A DNA stretch of 64,000 nucleotides from Vibrio sinensis (GTDB taxonomy: Bacteria; Pseudomonadota; Gammaproteobacteria; Enterobacterales; Vibrionaceae), in NCBI RefSeq assembly GCF_003605645.1, contig NZ_QVMU01000001.1, positions 496,001 to 560,000 of the forward strand. Reading direction: 5' to 3'. The notes under the pieces were generated by a model. It had not been told where the DNA came from. It saw nothing but the letters and a program-made list of their open reading frames with translations, and searched no databases. A program made the translations under genes and the position numbers. Each line of letters begins with the position of its first letter. Within the stretch, counting starts at the first letter, position 1. Shown here piece by piece: positions 43,492 to 53,034 of this stretch.

Positions 43492-45187
43492 ATGCTTCCT
43501 TTGTATTAGGATATTGTAATTTAACGGTACACCCACCGATTGCGTTGACGCCGATCTCTAATTCACCATTTAAGCGTGATGCTCGTTCGTGCATAATGCT
43601 CATGCCATAGTGATGCGCTTTTTTCGGATCTGAGGCGATTCCGATACCATCATCAGCTATTTTCACCTCAATATATTGTGGGTATTCCATACAGCTTATT
43701 TCAATTCTTTTGGCTTGTGCATGCTTTATCGCATTAATTGTCGCTTCTCTAATTAACTGCAATAAATGAACCTGTTGATGTGCATCGACATCGACAGATG
43801 ATAAGTCATTAACCAAAGATATATTCGCGCTCGTTTGAAGCGCCAGTTGTTCCACCATGGTGTTTAACGCTTGATCAAAGCTGCCTTCTTTAATCGACAA
43901 ACGGAATGTAGTTAACAACTCTCTTAACTGTGTATACGCTTCACTCAACCCGGTATCTAGTTCAGCAATTACCGTATTCGTCTGAACATGCAGCTCACTA
44001 ACAGGTAGACGATTAATACATCGTTTGAGTAACGATACCTGAATTTTTAAGTAAGAGAGTGACTGTGCCAACGAATCATGCAGCTCTCTCGCGATCGTCG
44101 CCCGTTCTTCAAACAAAATTAATTGATCAGCTTGTCGCTGCGCCTGATTATAATACACAGCACGAGATAAAATACGGACAAAATTGTCCAGCAAGGCTTG
44201 ATCAGGGCAAGGTAGTGACCAGTTCCAATATAGATTTCCTAAGTCTTTGCCATCAAGGGTGAGCGCTTTCTTTGCTTGAAGCTGATCTTTAAGATGACCT
44301 TTACTAAAGACAGCAATTTTCTCTTTGCTTTCGATGATCTCAAGCTGCACTGCTTCAATACCTTCTAAGCTTGCCATCTCTTCAAGAATAGCGTTGAAAT
44401 TATCAGCACTGATACGCGAAGCCGTTAACTGTTCTGATGAACTGTACAAAACTCTCAATGACTGATTTGCTCTTTGTAGTCTATGGGTTTTTTCATTCAC
44501 CGCATCTTCTAGCCCTCGGTAGCGTTTACCTAATTCCAATGCCATATCGTTAAACGTATTGGCGAGTATCCCCATTTCGGTACGGCTATCATGGCTAATT
44601 TTTACGTCAAACGAGCGCTTTTGTATCTGTTTGCTCGCCACAACCATAGTTCGAAGTGGCAATACAACCTCACGTCGGACAAATAACACCACGAAGACAG
44701 AGACAAGTAACACTCCTCCTAACCCAATGCCGCCAACCCAAGCAAGTTGAATCAATTTACGCTCAGAAAATCCCTGAAGTTTAAATACAAAGTGGTCAAT
44801 TTGGTCTACAAACCCAGCAACAAGATGACTGTACTGGGTGTTATTAGGGCTCTTTAACACCACTTTAAGATCATGCCAACGCATAATTAATCGATAGTAA
44901 TCATGCGTAATATCATCTGGCACCATCCAATTTTGCAACGCTTGCATCGACGGCGAATAGATAGATTGCTCAAATAAGACAATATGTGAAGAAAAATCAC
45001 TAGATTCGATCTCAATATCATGGGCAAGCCGATAACTTTGCATTCGCATTGAGCCTGCAACATTGAGCGCTTCTGCATCGTTCAAACTCGATGCGAGCAT
45101 GATAATAGCGTAGCTGGTCGTTGCTAACGAGAGCATTAAAATCAACGCCATTGCTTTAGCTATCGTGCCCGTTACGGACCTTTTCAT
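43475..45187 (-). CDS. narQ: Nitrate/nitrite sensor kinase NarQ
   Basis: A 570-residue sensor. The first span is at about 10-32, and the periplasmic nitrate-binding P-box (LNDAEALNVAGSMRMQSYRL) follows it directly. A second span near 150-175 leads to a HAMP part, a GAF-like part, and a HisKA_3/HATPase core with RELHDSLAQ and the ATP motif ADDGIGI. The sequence follows E. coli NarQ throughout. ATG 45187 is chosen for MKRSVTG; the open frame extends to 45217. Confidence 0.93.
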   Translation of the reverse strand: MKRSVTGTIAKAMALILMLSLATTSYAIIMLASSLNDAEALNVAGSMRMQSYRLAHDIEIESSDFSSHIVLFEQSIYSPSMQALQNWMVPDDITHDYYRLIMRWHDLKVVLKSPNNTQYSHLVAGFVDQIDHFVFKLQGFSERKLIQLAWVGGIGLGGVLLVSVFVVLFVRREVVLPLRTMVVASKQIQKRSFDVKISHDSRTEMGILANTFNDMALELGKRYRGLEDAVNEKTHRLQRANQSLRVLYSSSEQLTASRISADNFNAILEEMASLEGIEAVQLEIIESKEKIAVFSKGHLKDQLQAKKALTLDGKDLGNLYWNWSLPCPDQALLDNFVRILSRAVYYNQAQRQADQLILFEERATIARELHDSLAQSLSYLKIQVSLLKRCINRLPVSELHVQTNTVIAELDTGLSEAYTQLRELLTTFRLSIKEGSFDQALNTMVEQLALQTSANISLVNDLSSVDVDAHQQVHLLQLIREATINAIKHAQAKRIEISCMEYPQYIEVKIADDGIGIASDPKKAHHYGMSIMHERASRLNGELEIGVNAIGGCTVKLQYPNTKEAYVDKV

Positions 45188-45296
45188 ACCTTTAAACACA
45201 GACTTCCTCAAAAACATGGAAACTCAAACACTTGTGTACAACCGGATAAATAAATGTGTGATGCCGTCAATATGTGATCAATTAGGCTAAGATTAA

Positions 45297-45310
45297 TTGA
45301 TCTAGAACAA
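45297..45310. promoter_or_regulatory. FNR-like site upstream of napF
   Basis: TTGATCTAGAACAA has one perfect FNR half (TTGAT) and one half with a single mismatch (AACAA for ATCAA), spaced by four. It lies 135-150 bp upstream of the napF start, next to the NarP-like site. Confidence 0.6.
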
Positions 45311-45324
45311 ACCTGCACTCTAAT

Positions 45325-45340
45325 TACCCCCTAAGAGGTA
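45325..45340. promoter_or_regulatory. NarP-like 7-2-7 heptamer pair upstream of napF
   Basis: TACCCCC (45325-45331) and AGAGGTA (45334-45340) form an inverted pair two bases apart, matching TACYYMT and AKRRGTA with one mismatch in the left heptamer. NarP is known to need exactly this arrangement in E. coli napF. Confidence 0.65.
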
Positions 45341-45445
45341 TTTATACAAATATGTCAAAACTTAAACTTAATATATTGATAAATGACAGCATATGAACAG
45401 GCGTTCGTTGGATTCTTATCACAGATTTAATAGGATGTGCACTGA

Positions 45446-45949
45446 ATGGTCGATATTTCAAAAAGACGTTTTTTTAAACGCAACGCAGTAGACGAAACGA
45501 TTGTACGTCTACCGTGGATAGCACGACCATCTATTTTTACGAATCAATGCACTCGCTGCAATAAATGTTTAGACGCCTGCGAAACACAAATTATCACGAT
45601 TCAAGATGGTGGTTTTCCTACAGTCGATTTTAGCTTGGATGAATGTACTTTTTGTTACCAATGCGCAGCCGTCTGTCCTGAACCCATTTTTAACCTCGAA
45701 TCAGAGTTACCCTGGGAGGCAACGGTAAGTATCAATCAACAATGTTTAGCATTTAAAAATGTCGAGTGCCGCTCTTGCTCTGAAATGTGTGAGACATCTG
45801 CGATACGTTTTCAGATTGAAATTGGCAAAGTGGCTCAACCTATTATTGATACAAACGAATGCACCGGTTGCGGTGGTTGTGTTTCAGTCTGCCCCACTTC
45901 AGCCATCATAGTGACCAACACAAGAGCCGTTAACCAGTTAACCCCCTAA
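45446..45949 (+). CDS. napF: Ferredoxin-type protein NapF
   Basis: A 167-residue iron-sulfur protein with four Cys clusters: CTRCNKCLDAC, CTFCYQCAAVC, CRSCSEMC and CTGCGGCVSVCP. NapF acts in maturation or electron supply for NapA in the cytoplasm. It opens the nap operon. FNR- and NarP-like sites lie upstream. The next gene is 33 bp away. Confidence 0.93.
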   Translation: MVDISKRRFFKRNAVDETIVRLPWIARPSIFTNQCTRCNKCLDACETQIITIQDGGFPTVDFSLDECTFCYQCAAVCPEPIFNLESELPWEATVSINQQCLAFKNVECRSCSEMCETSAIRFQIEIGKVAQPIIDTNECTGCGGCVSVCPTSAIIVTNTRAVNQLTP

Positions 45950-45982
45950 CTTCATCATTATAAATACAAATGGGAATAGAGC

Positions 45983-46240
45983 ATGGCGTTAAATGAAGTA
46001 CATATTTCGAGCTTAGTTGTCCACGTGGCACCTGAGTTTCTCTCAGAGACTAAAGCAAAAATAGAATCTTACGAAAATGCAGAGGTTTATGGCGATAGCC
46101 CAGAGGGAAAAATTGTCGTCGTATTAGAAACGCAAAATCAAGGTTTTATTACAGACACTATCGACGCCATTAACAATTTACCGAATGTATTGAGCACGGT
46201 TTTGGTTTATCACCAAATCGAGTCAGCACTGGAAGAATAA
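45983..46240 (+). CDS. napD: NapA maturation chaperone NapD
   Basis: An 85-residue protein matching NapD (VHISSLVVHVAPEFLSETKAKIESYENAEVYGDSPEGKIVVVLE). NapD binds the twin-arginine signal of NapA until its cofactor is inserted. It lies between napF and napA, as in other vibrios. Confidence 0.92.
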   Translation: MALNEVHISSLVVHVAPEFLSETKAKIESYENAEVYGDSPEGKIVVVLETQNQGFITDTIDAINNLPNVLSTVLVYHQIESALEE

Positions 46241-46284
46241 GATAAAAACACTGGAACATAACATTCCCAACTAGAGGATGAAAC

Positions 46285-48774
46285 ATGAAAATGACAAGAC
46301 GTGCGTTTGTGAAAGCAAACGCAGCTGCATCAGCGGCCGCTGTCGCAGGTGTGACATTACCGGCCAGCGCAACCAACCTGATAGCAAGTTCTGATCAAAC
46401 CAAAATCACATGGGATAAGGCTCCTTGTCGTTTTTGTGGCACCGGTTGTTCCGTTCTCGTTGGAACTCAAAATGGCAAAGTTGTCGCGACACAAGGTGAT
46501 CCAGAAGCACCTGTAAACAAAGGTCTCAACTGTATCAAGGGATACTTCCTATCAAAAATCATGTACGGACAAGATCGTTTAACTCAACCTCTTCTGCGAA
46601 TGAAAGATGGTAAATTTGATAAAAACGGCGAGTTTGAACCTGTTTCATGGGATACAGCATTCGACATTATGGCTGAGAAATGGAAAGGCTGTCTAACGAA
46701 AAAAGGGCCGACAAGTGTTGGCATGTTTGGTTCAGGCCAGTGGACCGTCATGGAGGGTTACGCAGCTGCAAAAATGATGAAAGCGGGTTTCCGTTCAAAC
46801 AACATCGACCCAAATGCACGTCACTGTATGGCATCTGCGGTTGTCGGTTTTATGCGTACCTTTGGTATTGATGAACCTATGGGTTGTTACGATGACTTTG
46901 AACATGCAGATGCATTTGTGCTTTGGGGCTCTAATATGGCCGAAATGCACCCTGTTCTTTGGACTCGTATTACTGACCGACGTTTGAGTCACCCACATGT
47001 TAAAGTGAATGTACTGTCGACTTACTACCATCGCTCTTTTGAATTAGCGGATCATGGATACATTTTCACACCACAGTCTGATCTTGCTATTGCCAATTTC
47101 ATCGCCAACTACATCATTCAAAACGATGCGGTAAATTGGGATTTCGTCAACAAACATACTCATTTCAAACAAGCGACAACGGACATCGGTTACGGCTTGC
47201 GTGATACTGACCCTCTGCAAAAAGCGGCAGCGAATCCTAACTCCGGTAAAATGGATAGCGTTTCGTTTGAAGAATACAAGCAATCAGTCGCGGAATATAC
47301 AGCTGAAAAAGCCGCTGAAATGTCAGGAGTCTCTGAAGAGAAACTTATTCAGCTGGCAAAACAGTACGCCGATCCAAATACTAAAGTAATGTCTCTTTGG
47401 ACCATGGGGATGAATCAGCATACTCGTGGTGTATGGATGCAGAGCCTTGTTTATAACCTACACTTGCTAACAGGCAAAATCTCGACGCCAGGTAACAGTC
47501 CGTTCTCTCTTACTGGTCAACCATCTGCTTGCGGTACGGCTCGTGAAGTTGGTACATTTGCACACCGCTTACCTGCTGATATGGTCGTTGCAAACCCTAA
47601 ACACCGTAAAATCGCAGAAGATATTTGGAAACTTCCTGAGGGAACAATTCCTCCTAAACCGGGATTCCACGCCGTACTGCAAGACCGCATGCTTAAAGAT
47701 GGCGTTTTGAATTGTTACTGGGTGCAATGTAATAACAACATGCAAGCAGGACCAAATATCAACACCGAACGTTTACCCGGTTATCGTAACCCAGAAAACT
47801 TCATCGTCGTTTCTGACCCATACCCAACGGCAACGGCGCAAGCTGCCGATCTTGTTCTTCCTACCGCAATGTGGATAGAAAAAGAAGGCGCTTACGGTAA
47901 CGCCGAACGCCGTACTCAAGCCTGGTATCAACAGGTCGAAACCGTTGGAGAAGCGAAATCTGATTTGTGGCAAGTCATGGAGTTTTCCAAACGCTTTAAG
48001 ATGGAAGAAGTTTGGCCTGAAGAATTACTAGCGAAAGCACCTCAATATCGTGGCCAGACCATGTACGACATGCTGTTTGCCAATGGTCAAGTAGACCAAT
48101 TCCCTATCGAAGAAGCGCGCGAACTGAACGATGACGCGCACCATTTTGGTTACTACGTACAAAAAGGCCTTTTTGAAGAATACGCCACGTTTGGACGTGG
48201 GCATGGTCATGACTTAGCACCGTATGATGTTTACCACACAGTACGTGGACTACGTTGGCCGGTCGTTGATGGTAAAGAAACCTTATGGCGTTTTAAAGAG
48301 GGGTCCGATCCATACGCGAAACCTGGAACCGATTGGGATTTCTACGGAAAACCAGACGGTAAAGCTTGGATTATCTCAGCTCCTTACGAAGCGCCACCTG
48401 AAGTGCCGAATGAAGAGTTTGATATGTGGTTATGTACTGGTCGTGTACTCGAACACTGGCATACAGGAACCATGACCCGTCGCGTACCTGAACTTTACAA
48501 AGCGGTGCCTGATGCTGTGTGTTATATGCATCCAGCCGATGCAAAAGCACGCGGTGTTCGTCGCGGAGAAGAAGTTCTCATTGCGAATAAGCGTGGTGAA
48601 GTTCGCGTTCGTGTCGAAACTCGTGGTCGTAACCGCCCACCACAAGGTTTGGTTTTTGTGCCGTTCTTTGATGCTCGCATTCTGATTAACAAGTTGATCC
48701 TTGATGCTACTGATCCACTGTCGAAACAAACCGACTTTAAGAAGTGTCCGGTGAAAATTACCAAAGTCACTTAA
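46285..48774 (+). CDS. napA: Periplasmic nitrate reductase NapA
   Basis: An 829-residue molybdoenzyme that reduces nitrate to nitrite in the periplasm. The signal contains the twin-arginine motif ([14 protein letters not shown]). The [4Fe-4S] ligands are Cys 48, 51, 55 and 83 (CRFCGTGC...NCIKGYF), and Cys 181 ([10 protein letters not shown]) should bind molybdenum. The length agrees with other NapA. Its partners NapB and NapC follow. No narGHI is in this window. Confidence 0.97.
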   Translation: MKMTRRAFVKANAAASAAAVAGVTLPASATNLIASSDQTKITWDKAPCRFCGTGCSVLVGTQNGKVVATQGDPEAPVNKGLNCIKGYFLSKIMYGQDRLTQPLLRMKDGKFDKNGEFEPVSWDTAFDIMAEKWKGCLTKKGPTSVGMFGSGQWTVMEGYAAAKMMKAGFRSNNIDPNARHCMASAVVGFMRTFGIDEPMGCYDDFEHADAFVLWGSNMAEMHPVLWTRITDRRLSHPHVKVNVLSTYYHRSFELADHGYIFTPQSDLAIANFIANYIIQNDAVNWDFVNKHTHFKQATTDIGYGLRDTDPLQKAAANPNSGKMDSVSFEEYKQSVAEYTAEKAAEMSGVSEEKLIQLAKQYADPNTKVMSLWTMGMNQHTRGVWMQSLVYNLHLLTGKISTPGNSPFSLTGQPSACGTAREVGTFAHRLPADMVVANPKHRKIAEDIWKLPEGTIPPKPGFHAVLQDRMLKDGVLNCYWVQCNNNMQAGPNINTERLPGYRNPENFIVVSDPYPTATAQAADLVLPTAMWIEKEGAYGNAERRTQAWYQQVETVGEAKSDLWQVMEFSKRFKMEEVWPEELLAKAPQYRGQTMYDMLFANGQVDQFPIEEARELNDDAHHFGYYVQKGLFEEYATFGRGHGHDLAPYDVYHTVRGLRWPVVDGKETLWRFKEGSDPYAKPGTDWDFYGKPDGKAWIISAPYEAPPEVPNEEFDMWLCTGRVLEHWHTGTMTRRVPELYKAVPDAVCYMHPADAKARGVRRGEEVLIANKRGEVRVRVETRGRNRPPQGLVFVPFFDARILINKLILDATDPLSKQTDFKKCPVKITKVT

Positions 48775-48868
48775 TCATACAGCCCATGATGGTTCTGAAA
48801 AGGAATGCGTTGGTCGTTGATACTCAATGGCCAACAAGAGAATTAAGCCTTTAGGCGGAGATAATGCA

Positions 48869-49336
48869 ATGAAAAAACTATTAGTCGCACTGTTTTCAAT
48901 TGGTGCACTTTCGATGGGTATATTCGGCTTAGCCCAAGCAGAAGTCGACAATCCGGGTGGTATTGGCGGCCTTGAATCACTGCGTGGTTCTGCTGAACTT
49001 GAAGATACACGCCCTGCTGATGATTTTAAGAAATTCCCTCGGGAGCAAATTGTTGATAGTAGTTATGTTTATCAACCACCTCTGATCCCACATAACATTC
49101 GTGGTTATGAGGTTTCTTTAAACGCAAACAAATGTCTTGCTTGCCATAGTTGGAAAAACGCAAAAGAAATGGGCGCAACAAAGATCAGTGTTACTCACTA
49201 TGTAAATCGTGAAGATGCCGTATTGGCCGACATGTCACCTCGACGTTACTTCTGTCTACAGTGTCACGTTCCTCAAGCTAACGCGAAGCCATTGATTGAA
49301 AACAATTTTGAACGCGTTGATTCTCTCGATAAGTAG
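48869..49336 (+). CDS. napB: Diheme cytochrome NapB
   Basis: A 155-residue periplasmic cytochrome with a signal peptide (LLVALFSIGALSMGIFGLAQA) and two heme sites, CLACH and CLQCH, that pass electrons to NapA. ATG 48869 is chosen over 48827: GGAG lies eight bases ahead, and the signal peptide then starts normally with MKKLLVALF. Confidence 0.93.
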   Translation: MKKLLVALFSIGALSMGIFGLAQAEVDNPGGIGGLESLRGSAELEDTRPADDFKKFPREQIVDSSYVYQPPLIPHNIRGYEVSLNANKCLACHSWKNAKEMGATKISVTHYVNREDAVLADMSPRRYFCLQCHVPQANAKPLIENNFERVDSLDK

Positions 49337-49363
49337 TACGCGTGACAAAATAAGAGGCGATAT

Positions 49364-49942
49364 ATGAAATTACTAAAAGCGTTTTGGAAACGACTAACAA
49401 GCCCAAGTAAAACAGCCGTTGGTATTGTGCTGTTTATGGGGTTTGCCGGTGGTCTTCTATTTTGGGGCGCATTCAATACGGGGATGGAAGCAACCAACAC
49501 AGAAGAATTCTGCTCTGGCTGTCACGCTCCAATTGTTGCTGAAATTCAAGAAACTATTCACTACTCTAACCGCTCTGGCGTTCGTGCAATTTGCTCAGAT
49601 TGTCACGTTCCTCATGAATGGTCAGATAAAATTGTACGTAAAGTTCAGGCATCGAAAGAGCTATTCGCTCACTACGTGACAAAGACGATCGATACACCTG
49701 AAAAATTCCAAGCACGTAGAGCTCACTTGGCTGAACGAGAATGGGCTCGCTTGAAGAATAATGATTCACTTGAATGTCGAAACTGTCACGAGTTTGAGTA
49801 CATGGACTTTTCGGAGCAAGGGACACGTAGTGCAAAACAACACTCTACTGCGCTAGCAAATGGCGACAAGACTTGTGTAGATTGCCATAAAGGTATCGCG
49901 CACAAACTGCCGGACATGCACGGTGTTGAAGGTTGGCAATAA
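49364..49942 (+). CDS. napC: Tetraheme quinol dehydrogenase NapC
   Basis: A 192-residue membrane-anchored cytochrome of the NapC/NirT family: one N-terminal span (TAVGIVLFMGFAGGLLFWGAF) and four heme sites, CSGCH, CSDCH, CRNCH and CVDCH. It takes electrons from menaquinol and gives them to NapB. It is 27 bp after napB. The napGH path is absent here, so NapC is the only visible quinol route. Confidence 0.94.
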   Translation: MKLLKAFWKRLTSPSKTAVGIVLFMGFAGGLLFWGAFNTGMEATNTEEFCSGCHAPIVAEIQETIHYSNRSGVRAICSDCHVPHEWSDKIVRKVQASKELFAHYVTKTIDTPEKFQARRAHLAEREWARLKNNDSLECRNCHEFEYMDFSEQGTRSAKQHSTALANGDKTCVDCHKGIAHKLPDMHGVEGWQ

Positions 49943-49954
49943 GGAGAAAAACCA

Positions 49955-50092
49955 ATGAGTACGATGGAATCTGTTATTTGGCACATACTGGGTTATAGCG
50001 CCATACCAGTCATCATCCTATCTGGTTTTGCTGTTGTTGCTGCAATCTCAGTATGGATACTGTCGATGGGGAAAGACAAACAAACGGATTAG
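49955..50092 (+). CDS. 45-residue membrane protein, TIGR02808 type
   Basis: The frame starts MSTMESVIWHILGYSAIPVI and ends with a short charged tail (MGKDKQTD). One hydrophobic span (about residues 15-37) is clear. AAGGAG lies ahead of the ATG, 12 bp after the napC stop, so it is the last gene of the nap operon. It matches the short TIGR02808 family, seen next to nap genes in vibrios and relatives; the function is unknown. Too short for most gene callers. Confidence 0.8.
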   Translation: MSTMESVIWHILGYSAIPVIILSGFAVVAAISVWILSMGKDKQTD

Positions 50093-50144
50093 CCCTCTCT
50101 TAATCAGTGAGGATTAGCACAAAAGTTGTCACTTAATCGCCAAT

Positions 50145-50171
50145 AAAAAACCACCATCACGGTGGTTTTTT
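50145..50171. terminator. Terminator of the nap operon
   Basis: AAAAAACCACC (50145-50155) and GGTGGTTTTTT (50161-50171) pair perfectly around ATCAC; the structure is symmetric and serves the convergent galE too. Confidence 0.92.
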
Positions 50172-50254
50172 ATACTTCTATTTTATGTTCGATCTTAACA
50201 GATATAACTAAAAACGAGCAATAATAGTGAGAAGCTTAGTCTGAACTCAGTTAT

Positions 50255-51271
50255 CTATGCATCTGGATAACCATTCGGATTATTCGACTGCCAGCGCCAT
50301 GTATCCGATGTCATCTCATCCAGCGTGCGGCTTGCACTCCAGCCAAGCTCAGCAAGAGCTTTAGCCGGGTCAGCCCAACATTCAGCAATATCCCCTGCAC
50401 GACGTTCAACAATTTGATATGGCACGCTTTGCCCTGAAGCTTGCTCAAAAGCCTTAACCATATCTAGAACACTGTAACCGTTACCAGTACCAAGGTTATA
50501 GACATGTAAACCTGGTTTTTCACCAACACGGTTTAATGCAGCAATATGACCATCTGATAAATCCATTACGTGGATATAATCACGAACACCCGTGCCATCT
50601 TTGGTTGGGTAATCATTACCGAATACTGACAAAAATTCACGGCGGCCAACAGCCACTTGAGAAACAAATGGCATCAGGTTATTTGGAATACCTTGAGGGT
50701 CTTCACCGAGTAAGCCTGTCGGATGAGAACCGACTGGATTAAAGTAACGTAATAGCGTAATGCTCCAATCAGGGTTCGCTTTATGAAAATCTCCCAAGCA
50801 CTCTTCAACCATTAACTTACTACGCCCGTATGGGTTAGTTGCACTGGTTGGGAATGACTCGGTAATCGGCACGCTTTGTGGGTCGCCATATACCGTTGCT
50901 GATGAGCTAAATACTAAGCTTTTTACGCCTACTTCGCGCATAGCGTCCACTAATACCAAGGTGCCGTGTACGTTATTATCATAGTATTCTAGCGGTTTTT
51001 CTACTGACTCACCGACCGCTTTCAGACCAGCAAAGTGAATGACCGCTTGAATGCTATTCTCCGATAGTGCTTTTACAACGGCGGCTTTATCGCGAATATC
51101 ACCTTGAATAAACGTCGGTTTTACGCCCGACACCGCTTCAATGCGCTCAAGTACTGTCGATTTACTGTTGTACAAATTGTCGAAGATAACTGGGGTCATA
51201 CCTGCATTAATCATCTGAATGCAAGTGTGGCTACCGATATAGCCCATACCACCGGTGACAAGTACGTTCAT
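50255..51271 (-). CDS. galE: UDP-glucose 4-epimerase
   Basis: A 338-residue epimerase that interconverts UDP-glucose and UDP-galactose. The NAD loop GGMGYIGSH is at residues 7-15, the catalytic Ser lies in FSSSATVYGD near 122-124, and Tyr 148/Lys 152 form the YxxxK pair (NPYGRSK). The length is normal for GalE. It stands alone here; the rest of the gal operon is not in the window. Confidence 0.95.
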   Translation of the reverse strand: MNVLVTGGMGYIGSHTCIQMINAGMTPVIFDNLYNSKSTVLERIEAVSGVKPTFIQGDIRDKAAVVKALSENSIQAVIHFAGLKAVGESVEKPLEYYDNNVHGTLVLVDAMREVGVKSLVFSSSATVYGDPQSVPITESFPTSATNPYGRSKLMVEECLGDFHKANPDWSITLLRYFNPVGSHPTGLLGEDPQGIPNNLMPFVSQVAVGRREFLSVFGNDYPTKDGTGVRDYIHVMDLSDGHIAALNRVGEKPGLHVYNLGTGNGYSVLDMVKAFEQASGQSVPYQIVERRAGDIAECWADPAKALAELGWSASRTLDEMTSDTWRWQSNNPNGYPDA

Positions 51272-51567
51272 TGCGTCCCAACCTTGTTATTACTTTTGAA
51301 TTGAACCAATTATATATAGATATCAGGTTGATAATCAAAAATGAGTTCTTTTATTTGAGAATAAAACATCAATGCGGCGGGATTACAGCCTTGATGGGGT
51401 CAGTATGGTCCAGTATTTATCTGAAATGGTTTCATTAAAACCGTTTAACGCAATATCAGACGATGTTTAAACACGAGCTCTTAATCACAAGATTAGGGAG
51501 AGAGCATAGAAATGCCTTATCTTTAAATGAGATAATTCGTATCTAAACAGGATGGGAATAAGACACC

Positions 51568-52317
51568 ATGAGTAAAGGGAAAATCACACTCAACTGCGAT
51601 ATGGGCGAAAGCTACGGCGCATGGAAAATGGGCGATGACCAAGCAGTAATGCCGTTCGTTGATATGGCCAATATTGCCTGTGGTTTCCACGCATCCGATC
51701 CCAGCATAATGATTCAAACCATCACTCTTGCATTACAAAATAATGTTCAAATTGGAGCCCATCCAAGCTACCCCGATCTACAAGGTTTTGGCCGTCGTTC
51801 CTTAGCGATGACACCCAACGATATTACTCAAAATGTTATCTACCAAATTGGGGCGTTACGAGGTCTATGCCAAAGTGTGAACACCGATGTGGAATACGTA
51901 AAACCCCATGGGGCGCTATACAACGATATGATGGTTGATGAATCGATTTTTGAAGCAATCATTGATGCCGTATCGTGTTTTAACTTACCGCTTATGATGT
52001 TAGCGACACAGACGACCGATCAACACCTGGATATCGCCGATCGCTATGATGTACCCCTATTATTTGAAGCATTCGCTGATCGAACCTATTTGTCCGATGG
52101 CAGTCTTGCGCCACGCAACCTTAAAGGTGCTGTACTTGATAATGAAGATGATATCCTCAATCAAGTCAAACAAATCGCTCAATACGGCAAAGTACGAACC
52201 CTTGATGGATGCAGTTTGTTAATCGAAGCGGATACCATTTGTGTACATGGGGATAATGAAGCCTCGATTGCCTTGATAAAGAAAATCCGTCATGCATTAC
52301 TCATCGATGAGGATTAA
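51568..52317 (+). CDS. pxpA: 5-oxoprolinase subunit A (LamB/YcsF family)
   Basis: A 249-residue protein of the LamB/YcsF family, starting ITLNCDMGESYGAWKMGDDQAVMPFVDMANIACGFHA and with YVKPHGALYNDM in the middle. With PxpB and PxpC it forms an ATP-dependent enzyme that opens 5-oxoproline, a common damage product of glutamine, to glutamate. Its stop is 3 bp from the pxpB start. Confidence 0.92.
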   Translation: MSKGKITLNCDMGESYGAWKMGDDQAVMPFVDMANIACGFHASDPSIMIQTITLALQNNVQIGAHPSYPDLQGFGRRSLAMTPNDITQNVIYQIGALRGLCQSVNTDVEYVKPHGALYNDMMVDESIFEAIIDAVSCFNLPLMMLATQTTDQHLDIADRYDVPLLFEAFADRTYLSDGSLAPRNLKGAVLDNEDDILNQVKQIAQYGKVRTLDGCSLLIEADTICVHGDNEASIALIKKIRHALLIDED

Positions 52318-52320
52318 ACG

Positions 52321-53028
52321 GTGAGATTGCACTTTCACATCACCGCCATTAATGAATGCAGCGTTCTGATTGATTACAGTCAGTCGACGACGACACAGCT
52401 ATTACCTCATATTGGTGAAGTGAGCCATCGCTTGTCCAAACAAGAAGTCGATGGCATTCTCAATGTGACACCGTCATTCAATAGCGTTTTAATTGAGTAC
52501 TTACCTTTTCGTATTACACAACGCGAGCTCATGACCTATTTGGAAAATATCGTCAACACGATTGCGGCAAAACCAACCATCGACGATACCTCTAGTTCAA
52601 TTCGTCTCCCAGTATTCTATGATGAGCGTGTTGGGCCTGATATTTCCACTTATCAAAATAAAGGTATATCACTAGATAAACTGATTGAGTATCACACGTT
52701 AGCCACCTATACCATTGGCGCGATTGGTTTTACGCCCGGCTTTGCCTTTATGCAAGGGCTAAACAGTAAACTGCAACTGCCAAGACTTAAGTCTCCTCGC
52801 TTACGCATTCCAGCAGGTAGCGTTGCAATCGCAGAAAACCTCACTGCGGTATACCCCACAATCACTCCCGGTGGCTGGAATATTATCGGCAGTTGCCCGT
52901 TATCACTGTACGATCCAGCAAGATCCCCTATGATCCCTTTTGAGGTGGGCATGACAGTGAGATTTCACTCCATCGATGAAAGCGAGTTTATTGCTTTAGG
53001 TGGCGTCATTCCTGACCAATGGTGTTAA
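52321..53028 (+). CDS. pxpB: 5-oxoprolinase subunit B (KipI-like)
   Basis: A 235-residue protein of the carboxyltransferase subdomain C/D family, with GAIGFTPGFAFMQGL, PRLKSPRLRIPAGSVAIA and the end GGWNIIGSCPLSLYDPARSPMIPFEVGMTVRF. KipI of Bacillus belongs to this family, but with pxpA and pxpC the role is 5-oxoprolinase. It starts with GTG at 52321; GAGG lies just ahead of it within pxpA. Confidence 0.92.
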   Translation: MRLHFHITAINECSVLIDYSQSTTTQLLPHIGEVSHRLSKQEVDGILNVTPSFNSVLIEYLPFRITQRELMTYLENIVNTIAAKPTIDDTSSSIRLPVFYDERVGPDISTYQNKGISLDKLIEYHTLATYTIGAIGFTPGFAFMQGLNSKLQLPRLKSPRLRIPAGSVAIAENLTAVYPTITPGGWNIIGSCPLSLYDPARSPMIPFEVGMTVRFHSIDESEFIALGGVIPDQWC

Positions 53029-53034
53029 CGATTC

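Noticed and set aside
52465..52477. matS-like GTGACACCGTCAT in pxpB
   Set aside because: The last base differs from the consensus; not counted as a site.
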